The notes: generated from the sequence alone by a model not told the origin. A stretch of 64,000 bases of DNA from Sutcliffiella horikoshii (GCF_020524325.1 NZ_JAIVKY010000002.1:186001-250000); one strand, 5' to 3'. Positions 36,339 to 48,195 are shown, counted from the first letter of the stretch. Program-made: numbers and translations.

Positions 36339-37463
36339 CTATTCTAGAAAATCTTTCAGACGTTTGCTGCGGCTAGGGTGTCTTAGCTTACGAAGTGCTT
36401 TAGCTTCGATTTGTCGGATACGCTCTCTTGTTACTCCAAAGACTTTTCCTACTTCTTCAAGAGTACGAGTGCGTCCGTCGTCCAAGCCAAATCGTAGTCT
36501 TAAAACATTTTCTTCACGGTCTGTGAGTGTATCCAGAACATCTTCCAGTTGTTCTTTCAACAATTCATATGCCGCATGATCGGAAGGCGAAGTTGCGTCT
36601 TGGTCTTCAATAAAGTCTCCAAGATGAGAGTCGTCCTCTTCACCGATTGGTGTTTCCAGTGAAACGGGCTCTTGTGCAATCTTAAGGATTTCACGCACTT
36701 TGTCTGGTGTAAGATCCATGTCTTCTGCAATTTCTTCCGGAGATGGTTCACGTCCAAGATCTTGCAACAATTGGCGTTGAACACGGATAAGCTTGTTGAT
36801 GGTTTCTACCATATGCACAGGGATACGAATCGTTCTCGCTTGGTCAGCAATTGCACGGGTTATCGCTTGGCGAATCCACCAAGTTGCATATGTAGAAAAC
36901 TTGAACCCTTTACGATAATCAAATTTTTCTACCGCTTTGATCAGACCCATATTTCCTTCTTGGATCAAATCAAGGAACAGCATTCCGCGGCCTACATAAC
37001 GCTTGGCAATACTTACAACCAGACGAAGGTTGGCTTCTGCAAGTCGACGTTTCGCCTCTTCGTCACCTTCTTCGATTCGGTTTGCAAAACTGATCTCTTC
37101 CTCAGCGGAAAGTAGGTCCACACGTCCGATTTCCTTAAGGTACATTCTAACCGGGTCATTGATCTTCACACCAGGCGGTACAGTAAGATCATTCAAGTCG
37201 AATTCTTCTTCCTTAGCAAGTTGCTGCGTGTTCGGATCATCATCAGATTCTGCTTCACCGATGATTTCCACACCCTGCTCACCAAGGTATTCGTAGTATT
37301 CATCCATCTGATCGGACTCTATTTCAAAGCCAGCCATTTTCTCGGCTATCTCCTCATATGTTAGGACACCACGCTTTTTACCTACTTCGGTTAGTTGTTC
37401 TTTTACTTGTTCGATGGTCAATTCTGTTTCCATCTCTTTTGATTGTGCTGATTTTTCAGCCAT
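36339..37463 (-). CDS. sigA: RNA polymerase primary sigma factor SigA
   Basis: The housekeeping sigma factor, 374 residues. An acidic region 1.1 is followed by region 1.2 ([16 protein letters not shown]), region 2 (RFRKG-type [46 protein letters not shown]), region 3 and region 4 with the -35 recognition helix ([23 protein letters not shown]). ATG 37463 follows GGAGGGGACAGTTG. It is downstream of dnaG in the conserved yqxD-dnaG-sigA cluster. Confidence 0.98.
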   Translation of the reverse strand: MAEKSAQSKEMETELTIEQVKEQLTEVGKKRGVLTYEEIAEKMAGFEIESDQMDEYYEYLGEQGVEIIGEAESDDDPNTQQLAKEEEFDLNDLTVPPGVKINDPVRMYLKEIGRVDLLSAEEEISFANRIEEGDEEAKRRLAEANLRLVVSIAKRYVGRGMLFLDLIQEGNMGLIKAVEKFDYRKGFKFSTYATWWIRQAITRAIADQARTIRIPVHMVETINKLIRVQRQLLQDLGREPSPEEIAEDMDLTPDKVREILKIAQEPVSLETPIGEEDDSHLGDFIEDQDATSPSDHAAYELLKEQLEDVLDTLTDREENVLRLRFGLDDGRTRTLEEVGKVFGVTRERIRQIEAKALRKLRHPSRSKRLKDFLE

Positions 37464-37508
37464 CAACTGTCCCCTCCTTCCAACATTGAACGCGATAAAG
37501 AGGTATAT

Positions 37509-39323
37509 TTATTGTTTTAACTCTTTTTTCATTTGGATTATTTCCATCGCGATTTGTGCAGCACCTAAATAATCATTTTGTGCTTCTGCTTGTTTCTTAT
37601 CTTGCTCTTTTTCTTTTATTGTTAACAATTTTGGATAATTAAACACCTGTTTCATATAATCATGTAACACTGCATCACTTAATTCTTCCTCAAGTGTAAG
37701 CATACCCAGCTCGGAAATGATTTTCTTGAGCGATTGCTCAGGGATACGTTCCATGAATATACTGATATTCGGCTCATAGCCTTCTTCGTAGAAAGCATAT
37801 AGATAGGTGGCGATCGCCCGATGCTCTTCGATGATAAAGGAGCCTTCAATTGAAGCTTGCACCTTTTCGGATACTGTCCTATCTTTAAGCATATGTGCCA
37901 GCAAATAGCGTTCTGCATTTAAATAAGCCGGTTTTAACGCTTGCGTGAAGATTTTGGGCTTGTTAGGTATATTTATTCTATTCTGCTCGTTATAATCCTT
38001 TTTTTGCATTAAAGATTTATACACTTGAAACTGCTGCTGCTTTAAGGCGTCCAAGGAGATGGAAAATTCATCTGCTAACTGACGAATATAATGATCCCGC
38101 TCAACCGCTTTGGACAGTAAGCTAATCTCTTTCAGAACGTCTTCCACATACCGCATCCGTTCGCCTTCATCTTTCATGTTCCTGCCCTTACGTAAGTACC
38201 TGAGCTTAAATGCCATGAACGTTAAACTTGCCCCTATTACATCCTGCTTAAATGAGTCTGATCCTTTACTACGGATATAGTCATCAGGGTCCATTTTATC
38301 TGGCATCATGGCAATTCTTACATAACATCCTTGTTGAATGAGGATGTTCGCTGCCCTGTACGCCGCCTCTATCCCCGCATTATCTCCGTCATAACAGATG
38401 GTGACATTTTCAACATGTCTCCTGATAATGCGGGCTTGATCTTCTGTTAAAGAAGTTCCCATTGTTGCAATTCCATTAGGTAATCCCGCTCCATCCGCAG
38501 CGATGACGTCGGCAAATCCTTCAAAAAGGATAACCTGTTCCTGCTTTCTTATATGAGGCCGGGCCTGATGGAAATTGTATAGGATCTTACTTTTATTAAA
38601 AAGTGGGGTCTCTGGTGAATTCAAGTACTTCGGTTCACCTTCTCCAAGTACTCTTCCAGAAAAGGCAATAACATTTCCTTTATGGTCATGAATCGGAAAC
38701 ATGATTCGATTTCTGAAACGGTCAAAATATTCAGCTGTATGCTCCTTCTCAATTAAAAGACCTGCCTTCTCCAGCAGCTGCTGGTTGTAGCCCCTTTTCG
38801 TAAGGAACTTCAAAGCAAAGTCCCAACTGTTAAGTGCATAGCCAACCCCGAATTTCTTTAATGTTTCGTCGGTGAATCCTCTTCCGGTCACATAATCGTA
38901 TGCTTCCTGGCCTTCTTTTGTATTTAACAGTAAATGATGGTAAAATTTATGCAATAGCAAATGGGCATCCATCATCCATTTCGTTTCTTTCGATTGGCCA
39001 GTTTGTTCTGTGGCAGTATATTCTGGTACTTCCACTTCTACATTGGAGGACTTGGCAAGTTTTTGAGCAGCTTCCACAAAACTGATGCCATCGATCTCCA
39101 TGATGAAATTGAAAGCATTCCCACCGGCACCACAACCGAAGCAGTGATAGATTTGCTTGTCTGGGGAAACAGAGAAAGATGGAGTACTTTCACCATGAAA
39201 AGGGCAAAGTCCGAAATAGTTGCGGCCTTGCTTTTTCAACTGTACATATTCACTTATTACATCAACAATGTCGGTAGACTGTCTAATTTGATCAATTGTT
39301 TGTTCAGGAATTCGATAATTCAT
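37509..39323 (-). CDS. dnaG: DNA primase
   Basis: Makes RNA primers at the replication fork. The 604-residue protein has the N-terminal zinc finger (Cys40, His43, Cys61, Cys64: GLCPFHGE and CFGCGAGG), the TOPRIM core (VILFEGFADVIAADGAG, CYDGDNAG) and a C-terminal helicase-binding domain. ATG 39323 (MNYRIPEQ) has GGAGTG upstream and leaves 31 bp after yqxD. A reading 33 codons longer overlaps yqxD and has no homology support. Confidence 0.97.
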   Translation of the reverse strand: MNYRIPEQTIDQIRQSTDIVDVISEYVQLKKQGRNYFGLCPFHGESTPSFSVSPDKQIYHCFGCGAGGNAFNFIMEIDGISFVEAAQKLAKSSNVEVEVPEYTATEQTGQSKETKWMMDAHLLLHKFYHHLLLNTKEGQEAYDYVTGRGFTDETLKKFGVGYALNSWDFALKFLTKRGYNQQLLEKAGLLIEKEHTAEYFDRFRNRIMFPIHDHKGNVIAFSGRVLGEGEPKYLNSPETPLFNKSKILYNFHQARPHIRKQEQVILFEGFADVIAADGAGLPNGIATMGTSLTEDQARIIRRHVENVTICYDGDNAGIEAAYRAANILIQQGCYVRIAMMPDKMDPDDYIRSKGSDSFKQDVIGASLTFMAFKLRYLRKGRNMKDEGERMRYVEDVLKEISLLSKAVERDHYIRQLADEFSISLDALKQQQFQVYKSLMQKKDYNEQNRINIPNKPKIFTQALKPAYLNAERYLLAHMLKDRTVSEKVQASIEGSFIIEEHRAIATYLYAFYEEGYEPNISIFMERIPEQSLKKIISELGMLTLEEELSDAVLHDYMKQVFNYPKLLTIKEKEQDKKQAEAQNDYLGAAQIAMEIIQMKKELKQ

Positions 39324-39354
39324 AACAACACTCCGTGACTTACTATTTCTATCT

Positions 39355-39825
39355 CTACTCGATAATTCCTGCAATTTTCGACAAAGTTTTTTTAAGTGAT
39401 TGAACAAATCTTTCTCTGTCATTCACTGAAAAAGCTTTCGGGCCCTTGGAATAGTTCCCTTTTCTCCGTTCTTTCGCAGATAGAAATCTCATATGCAAGC
39501 TCAGTTCCATTTCACTCTCTTCATACTGTTTTCCACGAGGAGTGAGAACATAAACGTTTTTAGACACAAGCATACTTGCTAGACCAATATCTTGAGTGAC
39601 TACTACATCATCCTTCTTTGCATGATTCAAAATATAAAGATCTGCAGATTCTTTTTCATCATCCACATAGACCCAATTTCCTTCAGTTTTATTGGTCATG
39701 ACATGGGAGTAAGAAGCTACGTAGCACACATCAACTTTATATGTATGACTTATTCTACTTATTTCTTCTTTAACGGGACACGCATCTGCATCCACCAAAA
39801 TAATAGGTTTGCGATTATTTTGCAT
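39355..39825 (-). CDS. yqxD: YaiI/YqxD family protein (DUF188)
   Basis: A 156-residue protein of the UPF0178 family with the signature ILVDADACPVKEE at residues 9-21 and TQDIGLASMLVSK near 85, a PIN-domain-like fold suggestive of a nuclease. Function unproven. First gene of the yqxD-dnaG-sigA cluster, as in B. subtilis. The 280 bp upstream, as far as the repeat at 40110, contains no gene I can support. Confidence 0.9.
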   Translation of the reverse strand: MQNNRKPIILVDADACPVKEEISRISHTYKVDVCYVASYSHVMTNKTEGNWVYVDDEKESADLYILNHAKKDDVVVTQDIGLASMLVSKNVYVLTPRGKQYEESEMELSLHMRFLSAKERRKGNYSKGPKAFSVNDRERFVQSLKKTLSKIAGIIE

Positions 39826-40047
39826 GTTAAATGGTTTCTACATCCCTTCCCAAAAACCTTCTTTTTTCGATATGTTTTTTTGTAGTTGTCGAACGAAACT
39901 GTTATATTGCCCTTGACTTATAGCTATTTTTAGTTTATTCGATAATCCATCACTCTAAACCCTATCGAGGAATTTTTTATCACAATTTTTTATTATAATA
40001 TAAACTTTTCAAATTGACTACTGTTTCACATCGAATAATGAGTAATC

Positions 40048-40294
40048 TAAAATCATAAAAAAAACTGGGCAAAAAACCGCCCGGTCCTATAGTCGATTGT
40101 TTAATCGTCGCTGTTGATTTCCGCAAATGGCTTCGCTTTCCTAGGGGCTGACGTGAGCCTCCTTCGGCAAGCCTGCGGGGACTCCACCTAGCGCTAACTC
40201 CCTCAGGACAAGGAAGGCTTCGACAGCGAAACATCGCACGAAGAAAACGCGTAGCATTTTCGAGGAGTCTTCGCCTTTTGCTCCAATCAACAGC
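40048..40294. repeat. Composite repeat, left flank and GCAAATGGC module with a 58-bp insertion
   Basis: The left flank holds a CTGGGC-N8-GCCCGG hairpin (40067-40083). The module runs from GCTGTTGATTTCCGC (40110) to CTCCAATCAACAGC (40294). Compared with the copy at 34253 there is an extra segment of about 58 bp after CTCCCTCAGGA, beginning CAAGGAAGGCTTCGACAGCG and ending TTTTCGAGGA. Confidence 0.82.
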
Positions 40295-40380
40295 TATAAA
40301 ATACAAGTACGTAAAATTAATGCTTTCTCGGTTAACCTGGTTAAATGCCTTTCATAAACCCTAGGTGAATGAAATAACTT

Positions 40381-40509
40381 TGTTGATTGAAGTGGAAGGC
40401 GCGTAGACGCCCGCGGGAGGAAGGGACAGGTGAGACCCCACAGGCTGAAAGCCGAGGAGGCTCACGGACCCCCGCAGGCAAGCGAAGCGCCTGTAACGGA
40501 AATCAACGG
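40381..40509. repeat. Composite repeat, GTGGAAGGCGC module
   Basis: Starts TGTTGATTGAAGTGGAAGGC and ends AACGGAAATCAACGGG, with imperfect terminal inverted repeats. It is the right partner of the copy ending at 40294, and the linker between them resembles those at 26350 and 54150. With it this gap (39826-40557) is explained except for the first 220 bp. Confidence 0.85.
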
Positions 40510-40557
40510 GATTTATGCTTTTTTCCCTTAGAAAAAGAGCACTCCTAAAAGCGCTCT

Positions 40558-41367
40558 TTACTTTAAACGGTTATTATAGATGTTAGAGATAAGATTAGCC
40601 GTTTCTTCTACGGCCTTATTCGTAACATCTATCACGTCACAACCTATTTTATTTACGACTGTTTCAAAAAATGCCAACTCTTCTTTTATTCTTTCAAGAT
40701 TAGCATAGGCTGCTTTATCATTGAGCCCCAATGCTTTTAATCTTTCTTTTCGAATATCATTCAGCTTTTCAGGCGAGATCTTCAGACCGAAGCATTTTTC
40801 AGGATTAACTTTAAAAAGCTCTTCTGGTGGATCTACCTCCGGAACGATTGGTACATTCGCCACCTTTAGACGTTTATGCGCAAGGTATTGGGATAATGGC
40901 GTTTTAGACGTTCTAGAAACCCCCACTAACACGATATCTGCTTTAATGATTCCCCTTGGATCTCTTCCATCATCATATTTCACAGCAAACTCTACTGCTT
41001 CAATTTTTTTGAAATAATCATCATCCAACTGTCTAACAAGTCCAGGTTGGTATTTCGGCTTAACGCCGTATTCCTGCTCCATTAAGTCCACAAGAGGGCC
41101 AATGATGTCATAGACTTGGACGCCTTCCTTCATGGCCAACTCCACAAGATGCTTTCTCATTTCAGGGACAACAAGTGTAAAAGCGATGAGACCCTGATTA
41201 AGTTTTGCAATTGAGACTACTTCTGAAAGTGTGGCAATGTCTTCTACGTAAGGAATTCTTTTGAGATGGAAGTTCGCTCCATTAAATTGGCTGATCGCCG
41301 CTTTTACTGCCAACTCTGCAGTTTCTCCGACTGAATCAGATACGATATATACGGTACGTTTCTCCAT
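40558..41367 (-). CDS. yqfL: YqfL, PEP synthase/PPDK regulatory protein
   Basis: A 269-residue bifunctional kinase/pyrophosphorylase of the DUF299 family, with the P-loop [15 protein letters not shown] (about residues 148-162) and N-terminal [10 protein letters not shown]. Such proteins switch pyruvate phosphate dikinase or PEP synthase off and on by phosphorylating a threonine. In B. subtilis YqfL is encoded with CcpN and modulates its activity, the same arrangement as here (14 bp gap). ATG 41367 follows GGAGGAGAATC. Confidence 0.93.
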   Translation of the reverse strand: MEKRTVYIVSDSVGETAELAVKAAISQFNGANFHLKRIPYVEDIATLSEVVSIAKLNQGLIAFTLVVPEMRKHLVELAMKEGVQVYDIIGPLVDLMEQEYGVKPKYQPGLVRQLDDDYFKKIEAVEFAVKYDDGRDPRGIIKADIVLVGVSRTSKTPLSQYLAHKRLKVANVPIVPEVDPPEELFKVNPEKCFGLKISPEKLNDIRKERLKALGLNDKAAYANLERIKEELAFFETVVNKIGCDVIDVTNKAVEETANLISNIYNNRLK

Positions 41368-41381
41368 GATTCTCCTCCAAT

Positions 41382-42011
41382 CTAGATAATTTCATCGTGT
41401 GCCAAGGCAACCAGCACTTTTGTAATGTTCGTTTTTGTAATTCTACCGACTACTTCATAGCCTTTATCCGTTTGCTTAACGACTGGAAGAGCATCTATTT
41501 GTTTTTCAATCAGTTTTTTTGCTACATCAATAATCAAGTCTTCTTTAAAGCAGTACGTTACATTAGGCATTCTAGTCATGATTATATTAACCGGTATGGA
41601 AGTCAGCTCCTGTTTTCCGATGCTGGCCCTTAAAAGGTCCTTTCTTGATAGCACTCCAACAATAATGGAGAAGTTGTCCACTACAAAAAGGGTTCCCACG
41701 TCTTCTAAGAACATGGTGCAGATTGCATCATAAACAGAAACACTTTCATGGACAACAACCGGTATGGACTGGTGGTCATTCACCTGAATCTTATTTATCT
41801 TATCGGATAATAATTGCGATCCTGTTTTTCCAGTGTAGAAATAGCCAACACGGGGACGGGCATCTAAATATCCGGCCATGGTCAAAATAGCTAAATCGGG
41901 ACGAAGGGTTGCCCGAGTCAAGTTTAGTTGATCGGCTATCGCTTCACCGGTAATCGGTCCTTGTTCTTTGACTATTTGCAAAATAGTTTCTTGCCGCTTA
42001 TTCAGTTCGAT
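41382..42011 (-). CDS. ccpN: CcpN, repressor of gluconeogenesis genes (non-standard start)
   Basis: A helix-turn-helix plus two-CBS-domain repressor of gapB and pckA. The HTH ([22 protein letters not shown]) and CBS pairs ([21 protein letters not shown] onward) are intact. Homologues begin with an IELNKRQ-type segment; here [17 protein letters not shown] is present in frame, but the frame upstream reaches TGA with no ATG, GTG or TTG. ATC at 42011 sits nine bases after AGGTGG. Either ATC is the start (209 residues), one A too many in a five-A run breaks a GTG start, or translation begins at TTG 41981 without a ribosome site. Confidence 0.85.
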   Translation of the reverse strand: MELNKRQETILQIVKEQGPITGEAIADQLNLTRATLRPDLAILTMAGYLDARPRVGYFYTGKTGSQLLSDKINKIQVNDHQSIPVVVHESVSVYDAICTMFLEDVGTLFVVDNFSIIVGVLSRKDLLRASIGKQELTSIPVNIIMTRMPNVTYCFKEDLIIDVAKKLIEKQIDALPVVKQTDKGYEVVGRITKTNITKVLVALAHDEII

Positions 42012-42131
42012 TTTTGTTCACCACCTATTGGGTTATAAGGTGCACTTCGCTGAACGGGTGCCCTACGCTTTTCCATTTGTGACATACTGTATATGTAAAT
42101 ATTATATACTAATTATACTGATAAACAGAAG

Positions 42132-42186
42132 AATTGGAAAGAGGCTGACTAAATATTATGAGGATTGCATTAGTCAGCCTCTTTCT
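42132..42186 (-). terminator. Terminator of glyQS
   Basis: AAAGAGGCTGACT pairs perfectly with AGTCAGCCTCTTT on the minus strand around a 21-base AT-rich loop, followed by CCAATTC; T-richness is on the opposite side, so it may also work for rightward transcripts. Confidence 0.7.
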
Positions 42187-42232
42187 TGTGTTTAACTATT
42201 TTAACATAGGGTTATAGGTTTGTCTTTTTTAA

Positions 42233-44314
42233 TCACTTAACGATGATTCCATTAACATTTCCGAAAATGGAGATAACCTTAGCCATATCATCCATAAGGG
42301 CTAGGCGATTTGCCTTTATTGCTTCATCATCTGTCATGACCATGATGTTATCGAAGAAGTCATCGATGGAAGGTTTTAAGGAAGCAAGTTCTTCATAAGC
42401 TGCTGAGAAGTTTTGTTCTTCCGCTGCACGGACCACAAGATCTTTTTTGTTGTTAAATTGTTTATAAAGCTCTTGTTCTTGCTCTTGGCTAAGCAAGTTC
42501 TCTTGAACTTCTGCAGATGCAGTTGCCTTTTTCGCAATGTTGCATACACGACTCAGTGATTCCATCGTTTCTTTAAAGTCTGCTTCATTTTTCTTCGATT
42601 CAAGCGTTTCTGCTTTCTTCACAGTGGAACAAACATTTTCAAGCGGGAGCTCTAACAAAGCCTCTACAATATCGTAACGAACGCCACGCTCAGAAAGGTT
42701 GTTCTTCAGTCGTAGTTTAAAGAACACTAAAAGGTCTTCCATGATCGCATTTGCATCTTTCTTAGCGATTCCTTTTTCTACATAACGCTCCACTACTGAG
42801 TGCATGAACGTTTCCAATGAGAAGGTCCACTCTTTGTTCAAGATTGTCTGAATGATTCCAGATGCCTGACGTCTTAATGCATAAGGATCTTGTGAACCTG
42901 TTGGGATGACACCAATAGCAAAGAAACCGACAATGGTATCCATTTTTTCTGCGATACTTAGGATTGCACCAACATCAGAGGAAGCAGTTTGGTCTTCTGC
43001 AGAGCGAGGCATATAGTGCTCATTGATCGCTTTTGCAACGACCGGGCTTTCCCCTTTTGCCAACGCATACTTCTCTCCCATGATTCCTTGCAGTTCCGGA
43101 AATTCATAAACCATGTGAGATACCAAATCAAACTTGTAAATGGAAGCTGCACGTTCTACATGCTTTTGCGTTTCATTGTTCACATTTACAATTTCCGCTA
43201 AATCTGTAGCAATGGTCTGTACACGTCGCACTTTATCGCCTGTTGTTCCGATTTCTTCATGGAATACGATCTTATCGAGCTTTTTAATTGCTTCATCAAT
43301 AACAAGCTTTTCATCTTCTTTGGAGAAAAATGCAGCATCAGATAGCCTTGCACGCAATACTTTTTCGTTTCCTCTTGCAACATTGTCTAGATTCTCATGA
43401 TTTCCGTTTCGCACAGTTACAAAATAAGGCAATAGAGTTCCCTCTTCACTCTTAACAGGGAAATAACGTTGATGCTCCTTCATGGATGTAATCAGCACTT
43501 CTTCCGGCAAGGTTAGATATTCAGATTCGAACGTTCCAAACAATGCTGTTGGATACTCTACTAGATTATTTACTTCTTCTAAAAGATCTTCATCCACAGG
43601 AATTGTCCAACCATTCTCTTCTCCAATAATGGATAATTGTTTCCTGATCGCTTCTTTTCGTTCTTCAGCATTAACGATTACATAGTGTGATAAAAGCTCT
43701 TCCACATAGCTACTGGCATCTTTTAATTCGACTTGACCTCCAAGGAAACGGTGTCCACTAGATACCCGGTCAGATTTTACCTTTGCAATCTCTACTGGTA
43801 TAACTTCCTCACCGAATAGAGCAATTAACCATTTGATTGGTCGTACATATCTTAAATCTTCATCAGCCCAGCGCATGTTTTTTGGGAAGTGCAAGCTTGT
43901 AGCAACAGAAGCAATGCCACTTAGAATTTCTTTCGTTTCTTTTCCTTCTACATGCTTATTTACATGCACATATTCCACACCGTTGATTTCTTTAAAATAG
44001 ATATCTTCGACAGTTAGTCCTTGACCTCTTGTAAAGCCTTGAGCAGCTTTTGACCATTCACCGTCAGCTGAAAGGGCAACCTTTTTCGCAGGTCCTTTTG
44101 CTTCTAAAGTAACATCTTCTTGTCGTTCTACAAGGCCTTCAATTAATACGGCTAGCCTTCTTGGAGTAGAGTAAGCGTGAATGTTATCATAGGTCAACTG
44201 ATTTGTTTCTAGCCAAGATTTTACTTTATCCTGAAGCTGATTCATAGAATCTGTTACAAAGCGAGCCGGCATCTCTTCTAAACCGATCTCAAATAAAAAG
44301 TCTCTCTTACTCAT
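42233..44314 (-). CDS. glyS: Glycyl-tRNA synthetase beta subunit
   Basis: The 693-residue beta subunit of the tetrameric glycyl-tRNA synthetase; it binds tRNA-Gly and contributes to aminoacylation with GlyQ. The N-terminus [15 protein letters not shown] and the HD-like and anticodon-binding C-terminal parts ([19 protein letters not shown]) fit the family. It overlaps glyQ by eight bases, so the subunits are translated together. It is controlled through the T-box at 45425-45655. Confidence 0.97.
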   Translation of the reverse strand: MSKRDFLFEIGLEEMPARFVTDSMNQLQDKVKSWLETNQLTYDNIHAYSTPRRLAVLIEGLVERQEDVTLEAKGPAKKVALSADGEWSKAAQGFTRGQGLTVEDIYFKEINGVEYVHVNKHVEGKETKEILSGIASVATSLHFPKNMRWADEDLRYVRPIKWLIALFGEEVIPVEIAKVKSDRVSSGHRFLGGQVELKDASSYVEELLSHYVIVNAEERKEAIRKQLSIIGEENGWTIPVDEDLLEEVNNLVEYPTALFGTFESEYLTLPEEVLITSMKEHQRYFPVKSEEGTLLPYFVTVRNGNHENLDNVARGNEKVLRARLSDAAFFSKEDEKLVIDEAIKKLDKIVFHEEIGTTGDKVRRVQTIATDLAEIVNVNNETQKHVERAASIYKFDLVSHMVYEFPELQGIMGEKYALAKGESPVVAKAINEHYMPRSAEDQTASSDVGAILSIAEKMDTIVGFFAIGVIPTGSQDPYALRRQASGIIQTILNKEWTFSLETFMHSVVERYVEKGIAKKDANAIMEDLLVFFKLRLKNNLSERGVRYDIVEALLELPLENVCSTVKKAETLESKKNEADFKETMESLSRVCNIAKKATASAEVQENLLSQEQEQELYKQFNNKKDLVVRAAEEQNFSAAYEELASLKPSIDDFFDNIMVMTDDEAIKANRLALMDDMAKVISIFGNVNGIIVK

Positions 44315-45194
44315 TGGTGCTCTCCTCCTTTTTCAAAATTGGGAAACCTAGCTTTTCTCTTTCCTCATAGAAAGTTCTTGCTACTTTACGGGCTAGATTT
44401 CTTACACGGCCGATATAGCCAGTACGCTCGGTTACGGAAATAGCGCCGCGTGCGTCCAATTGGTTGAATGTATGGGAGCATTTTAATACATAATCGTATG
44501 CCGGGTGAACAAGACCATGGTCCATCTGGCGGTGCGCTTCTTTTTCATAGATATCAAACAATGAGAACAACATATCTGGATCAGATGTTTCGAATGTATA
44601 TTTAGAATGTTCATATTCCGGTTGAAGGAAAATATCTCGAACGGTGAAACCTTCTGTCCACTCTAAATCAAATACATTTTCTTTGTCTTGGATATATGAT
44701 GCCAATCGCTCAATACCATAAGTGATTTCTACAGAAACCGGTTTACATTCTATTCCTCCGACTTGTTGGAAGTAAGTAAATTGCGTGATTTCCATACCGT
44801 CTAGCCATACTTCCCAACCAAGTCCTGCTGCTCCAAGAGTTGGAGCTTCCCAGTTGTCTTCTACAAAGCGAATGTCATGTTTAAGCGGATCGATTCCAAG
44901 TTTTTTAAGTGATTCCAAGTATAGTTCCTGAATGTTGTCTGGCGATGGTTTCATGATTACTTGGAATTGGTGATGTTGGTATAGACGGTTTGGGTTTTCG
45001 CCATAACGGCCGTCTACCGGTCTTCTGGATGGTTCGACGTATGCTACGTTCCATGGCTCAGGGCCGATGCTTCTTAAGAATGTATATGGGCTCATTGTGC
45101 CGGCACCTTTTTCTACGTCGTAGGCTTGCATGAGGATACAGCCTTGTTCTGACCAGTGGTTTTGCAGGGTCAGAATCATGTTTTGGATGTTCAT
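44307..45194 (-). CDS. glyQ: Glycyl-tRNA synthetase alpha subunit
   Basis: The 295-residue catalytic alpha subunit (class II synthetase), activating glycine with ATP. Conserved motifs are [15 protein letters not shown] (residues about 22-36), [16 protein letters not shown] and [17 protein letters not shown] 45194 follows AAGGAAGGTGTCAAA. Its 5' untranslated leader is unusual: a T-box followed by a dispersed repeat copy before the start codon. Confidence 0.97.
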   Translation of the reverse strand: MNIQNMILTLQNHWSEQGCILMQAYDVEKGAGTMSPYTFLRSIGPEPWNVAYVEPSRRPVDGRYGENPNRLYQHHQFQVIMKPSPDNIQELYLESLKKLGIDPLKHDIRFVEDNWEAPTLGAAGLGWEVWLDGMEITQFTYFQQVGGIECKPVSVEITYGIERLASYIQDKENVFDLEWTEGFTVRDIFLQPEYEHSKYTFETSDPDMLFSLFDIYEKEAHRQMDHGLVHPAYDYVLKCSHTFNQLDARGAISVTERTGYIGRVRNLARKVARTFYEEREKLGFPILKKEESTNE

Positions 45195-45234
45195 TTTGAC
45201 ACCTTCCTTTTTGTGTTTTGCTGGTGACTCCTTT

Positions 45235-45366
45235 CGATTTCCGTTCCAGGTGTTCGCTTTCTGCGGGACGGTGCTTGAGCCTCCTCACAACGCTTCAGGG
45301 GTCTCAATCTACCGTTACTGTTACTGCCCCGCTGGAGTCTCACACCTTGCACTCCAATCTAGAGGG
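45235..45366. repeat. Dispersed repeat copy inside the glyQS leader
   Basis: Contains GTTCGCTTTCTGCGGGACGG, GAGCCTCCTCACAACGC and CCCCGCTGGAGTC, ending CACTCCAATCTAGAGGG. A small TTACTG duplication (CCGTTACTGTTACTG) is present. It lies between the T-box terminator and the glyQ ATG. Confidence 0.82.
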
Positions 45367-45424
45367 AAACTTATTCATCGTTATGCCACCACTAATATAG
45401 ATTTTCTTTTGTTGGCTTAAGGAC

Positions 45425-45655
45425 AAAAAGGGAGAACCTCTTGTCTCTATGCCAACAGTTGTTGTCAGCATAGGGACGAGAGGTTCTCCCGCGGTTCCAC
45501 CCTATTTGTAAAAAGGGATAGCCTTTTTACCACTTTATCCGTATTGCTCCAGAACGCCTTCCTTATCTCTTGATTCCCTAGCTCACACCATCCTAGGTTC
45601 GCTTTAATCGAGTTTGATAAGTACTACTTTCCTTCAACGCAATCATTATAGATGT
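45425..45655 (-). ncRNA. T-box leader of glyQS
   Basis: The minus strand holds the T-box core AGGGTGGAACCGCGGG (45503-45488) that pairs with the tRNA acceptor end, and upstream structured leader sequence with a candidate glycine specifier GGC at 45558-45556. Downstream is a long terminator hairpin (45490-45431: GGGAGAACCTCT... with AGAGGTTCTCCC) followed by CTTTTTG. The T-box core and the terminator 5' arm overlap, giving the usual antiterminator switch: uncharged tRNA-Gly lets transcription proceed. Confidence 0.93.
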
Positions 45656-45686
45656 AATTGGATAATAAATGATTTCTATCACAAAG

Positions 45687-46463
45687 TCAATCTGGTTTTC
45701 CTTTTTTTTCGGGAAGATTTGCTTGTAGAGAACCTAATTGTTTCAGAAAGCGTTTGGATTTTAACATTATCCCAGAATAAGCTTCATAATATTCGTCGAT
45801 AATGAAACGCAGTTCTTTTCTTGTTTCTTCTTTTAGCGACAGGTTTCCGATTCTATTGAGGTCATAATAATAAAATGTACGTAAAAGCCTAAGCGTAGCA
45901 GGGGAGACTTTTATTAAATATGGGTCTTTATGAAAGCATCTGTTGCAAAGGAATCCGCCCTCTTTTATGGAAAAGGAAAAGGTACCTTCCGTCGCACCGC
46001 AAGAAGCACAACGATTTAGTTCAGGTGTAATACCGATAACATCACACATTTTCATTTCAAAAATAAATGTCAATATCTCCGCATCAAAGCCATCGTTGAT
46101 ATAATGCAACACTTGATAAAGCAGGTCGTATAGCGCCGCATTTCGTTTGCCCTCATCCGTAGTTCTGTCCAATAATTCCACGATGAAAGATGCGTAGGCT
46201 GTCAGGAAGATATCTTCTCTGATAGACCTCATGGAATCCATGATCTCTCCTTGTTGGAGGCTTCCTAGTCCGGTTCCCCTTTGGAAGACGAAGGTAGCAT
46301 GGGAAAACAGCTGAGAGACAGCGGTAAACCGGCTGCTTGGCTTGTTGGCACCCCTCGCCATCACCCCTACTTTTCCTAGTTCCTTTGAATAGATGGTAAC
46401 AATCTTATTATTTTCACCATAGGCATTTGTTCTGATGACAATACCTTCACATTTATGTAGCAA
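45687..46463 (-). CDS. recO: RecO, DNA repair and recombination mediator
   Basis: Loads RecA on single-stranded DNA and anneals strands. About 258 residues: an N-terminal OB fold (CEGIVIRTNAYGENNKIVTIY, GVMARGANKPSSR) and a zinc-binding site CASC...CNRC (about residues 150-175). I place the start at TTG 46463, six bases after GACGGTG, giving MLHKCEG as in homologues; a GTG three codons upstream is less well placed. Between yqzL and glyQS. Confidence 0.95.
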   Translation of the reverse strand: MLHKCEGIVIRTNAYGENNKIVTIYSKELGKVGVMARGANKPSSRFTAVSQLFSHATFVFQRGTGLGSLQQGEIMDSMRSIREDIFLTAYASFIVELLDRTTDEGKRNAALYDLLYQVLHYINDGFDAEILTFIFEMKMCDVIGITPELNRCASCGATEGTFSFSIKEGGFLCNRCFHKDPYLIKVSPATLRLLRTFYYYDLNRIGNLSLKEETRKELRFIIDEYYEAYSGIMLKSKRFLKQLGSLQANLPEKKGKPD

Positions 46464-46511
46464 TTCGTACACCGTCCATTTTTCTGGCTTTTATTAATTG
46501 TACGGTTTACA

Positions 46512-46556
46512 AAATAAAAAGGCAATCTACAACACTTGCGTGTGTAAACTGCCTTA
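46512..46556 (-). terminator. Terminator after yqzL
   Basis: AAGGCAGTTTAC and GTAGATTGCCTT pair with mismatches on the minus strand, followed by TTTTATTTTG. Partial readthrough into recO is possible. Confidence 0.7.
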
Positions 46557-46574
46557 ATTGTTGGTCATCTGTCA

Positions 46575-46715
46575 TTATGAAATTGGTAAGTCACTATTCG
46601 CTAGCTCTTCTGTCTGTTCGGGTAAATCGCCATTTTCTTTCTCAAGTTCTTTAAAGAGAAGATAGGTATCAATATTACCTGTTTCTTTAAAGACCTTCCA
46701 GGTAAAATCCAACAT
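46575..46715 (-). CDS. yqzL: YqzL-like small protein, 46 residues
   Basis: A short gene beginning MLDFTWKVFKETGNIDTYLL and ending SDLPIS. Its FTWxVFxxTGNIDTYLLFKELE pattern matches the YqzL family that lies between era and recO in Bacillus. It is acidic, with no membrane segment; function unknown. ATG 46715 has AAAGGGTGGAG upstream. About 150 bp separate it from era, a region with no other gene. Confidence 0.85.
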   Translation of the reverse strand: MLDFTWKVFKETGNIDTYLLFKELEKENGDLPEQTEELANSDLPIS

Positions 46716-46862
46716 TGTAAACTCCACCCTTTCTGTAGTAAAGACCAGCATGCCTATTCCAATTCCTATATGACTATGATGACCGTAGAAGGGTCAAAAC
46801 ATGTTAGATAAATTTTGTAAATTCAATGCTACGAATTAACTATATTCCGCTCGTCTTCCCAA

Positions 46863-48195
<1,333 letters not shown>

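Noticed and set aside
39324-39422. 33-codon N-terminal extension of dnaG
   Set aside because: It overlaps yqxD in another frame, has no similarity to primase N-termini, and the ATG at 39323 has a good ribosome site.
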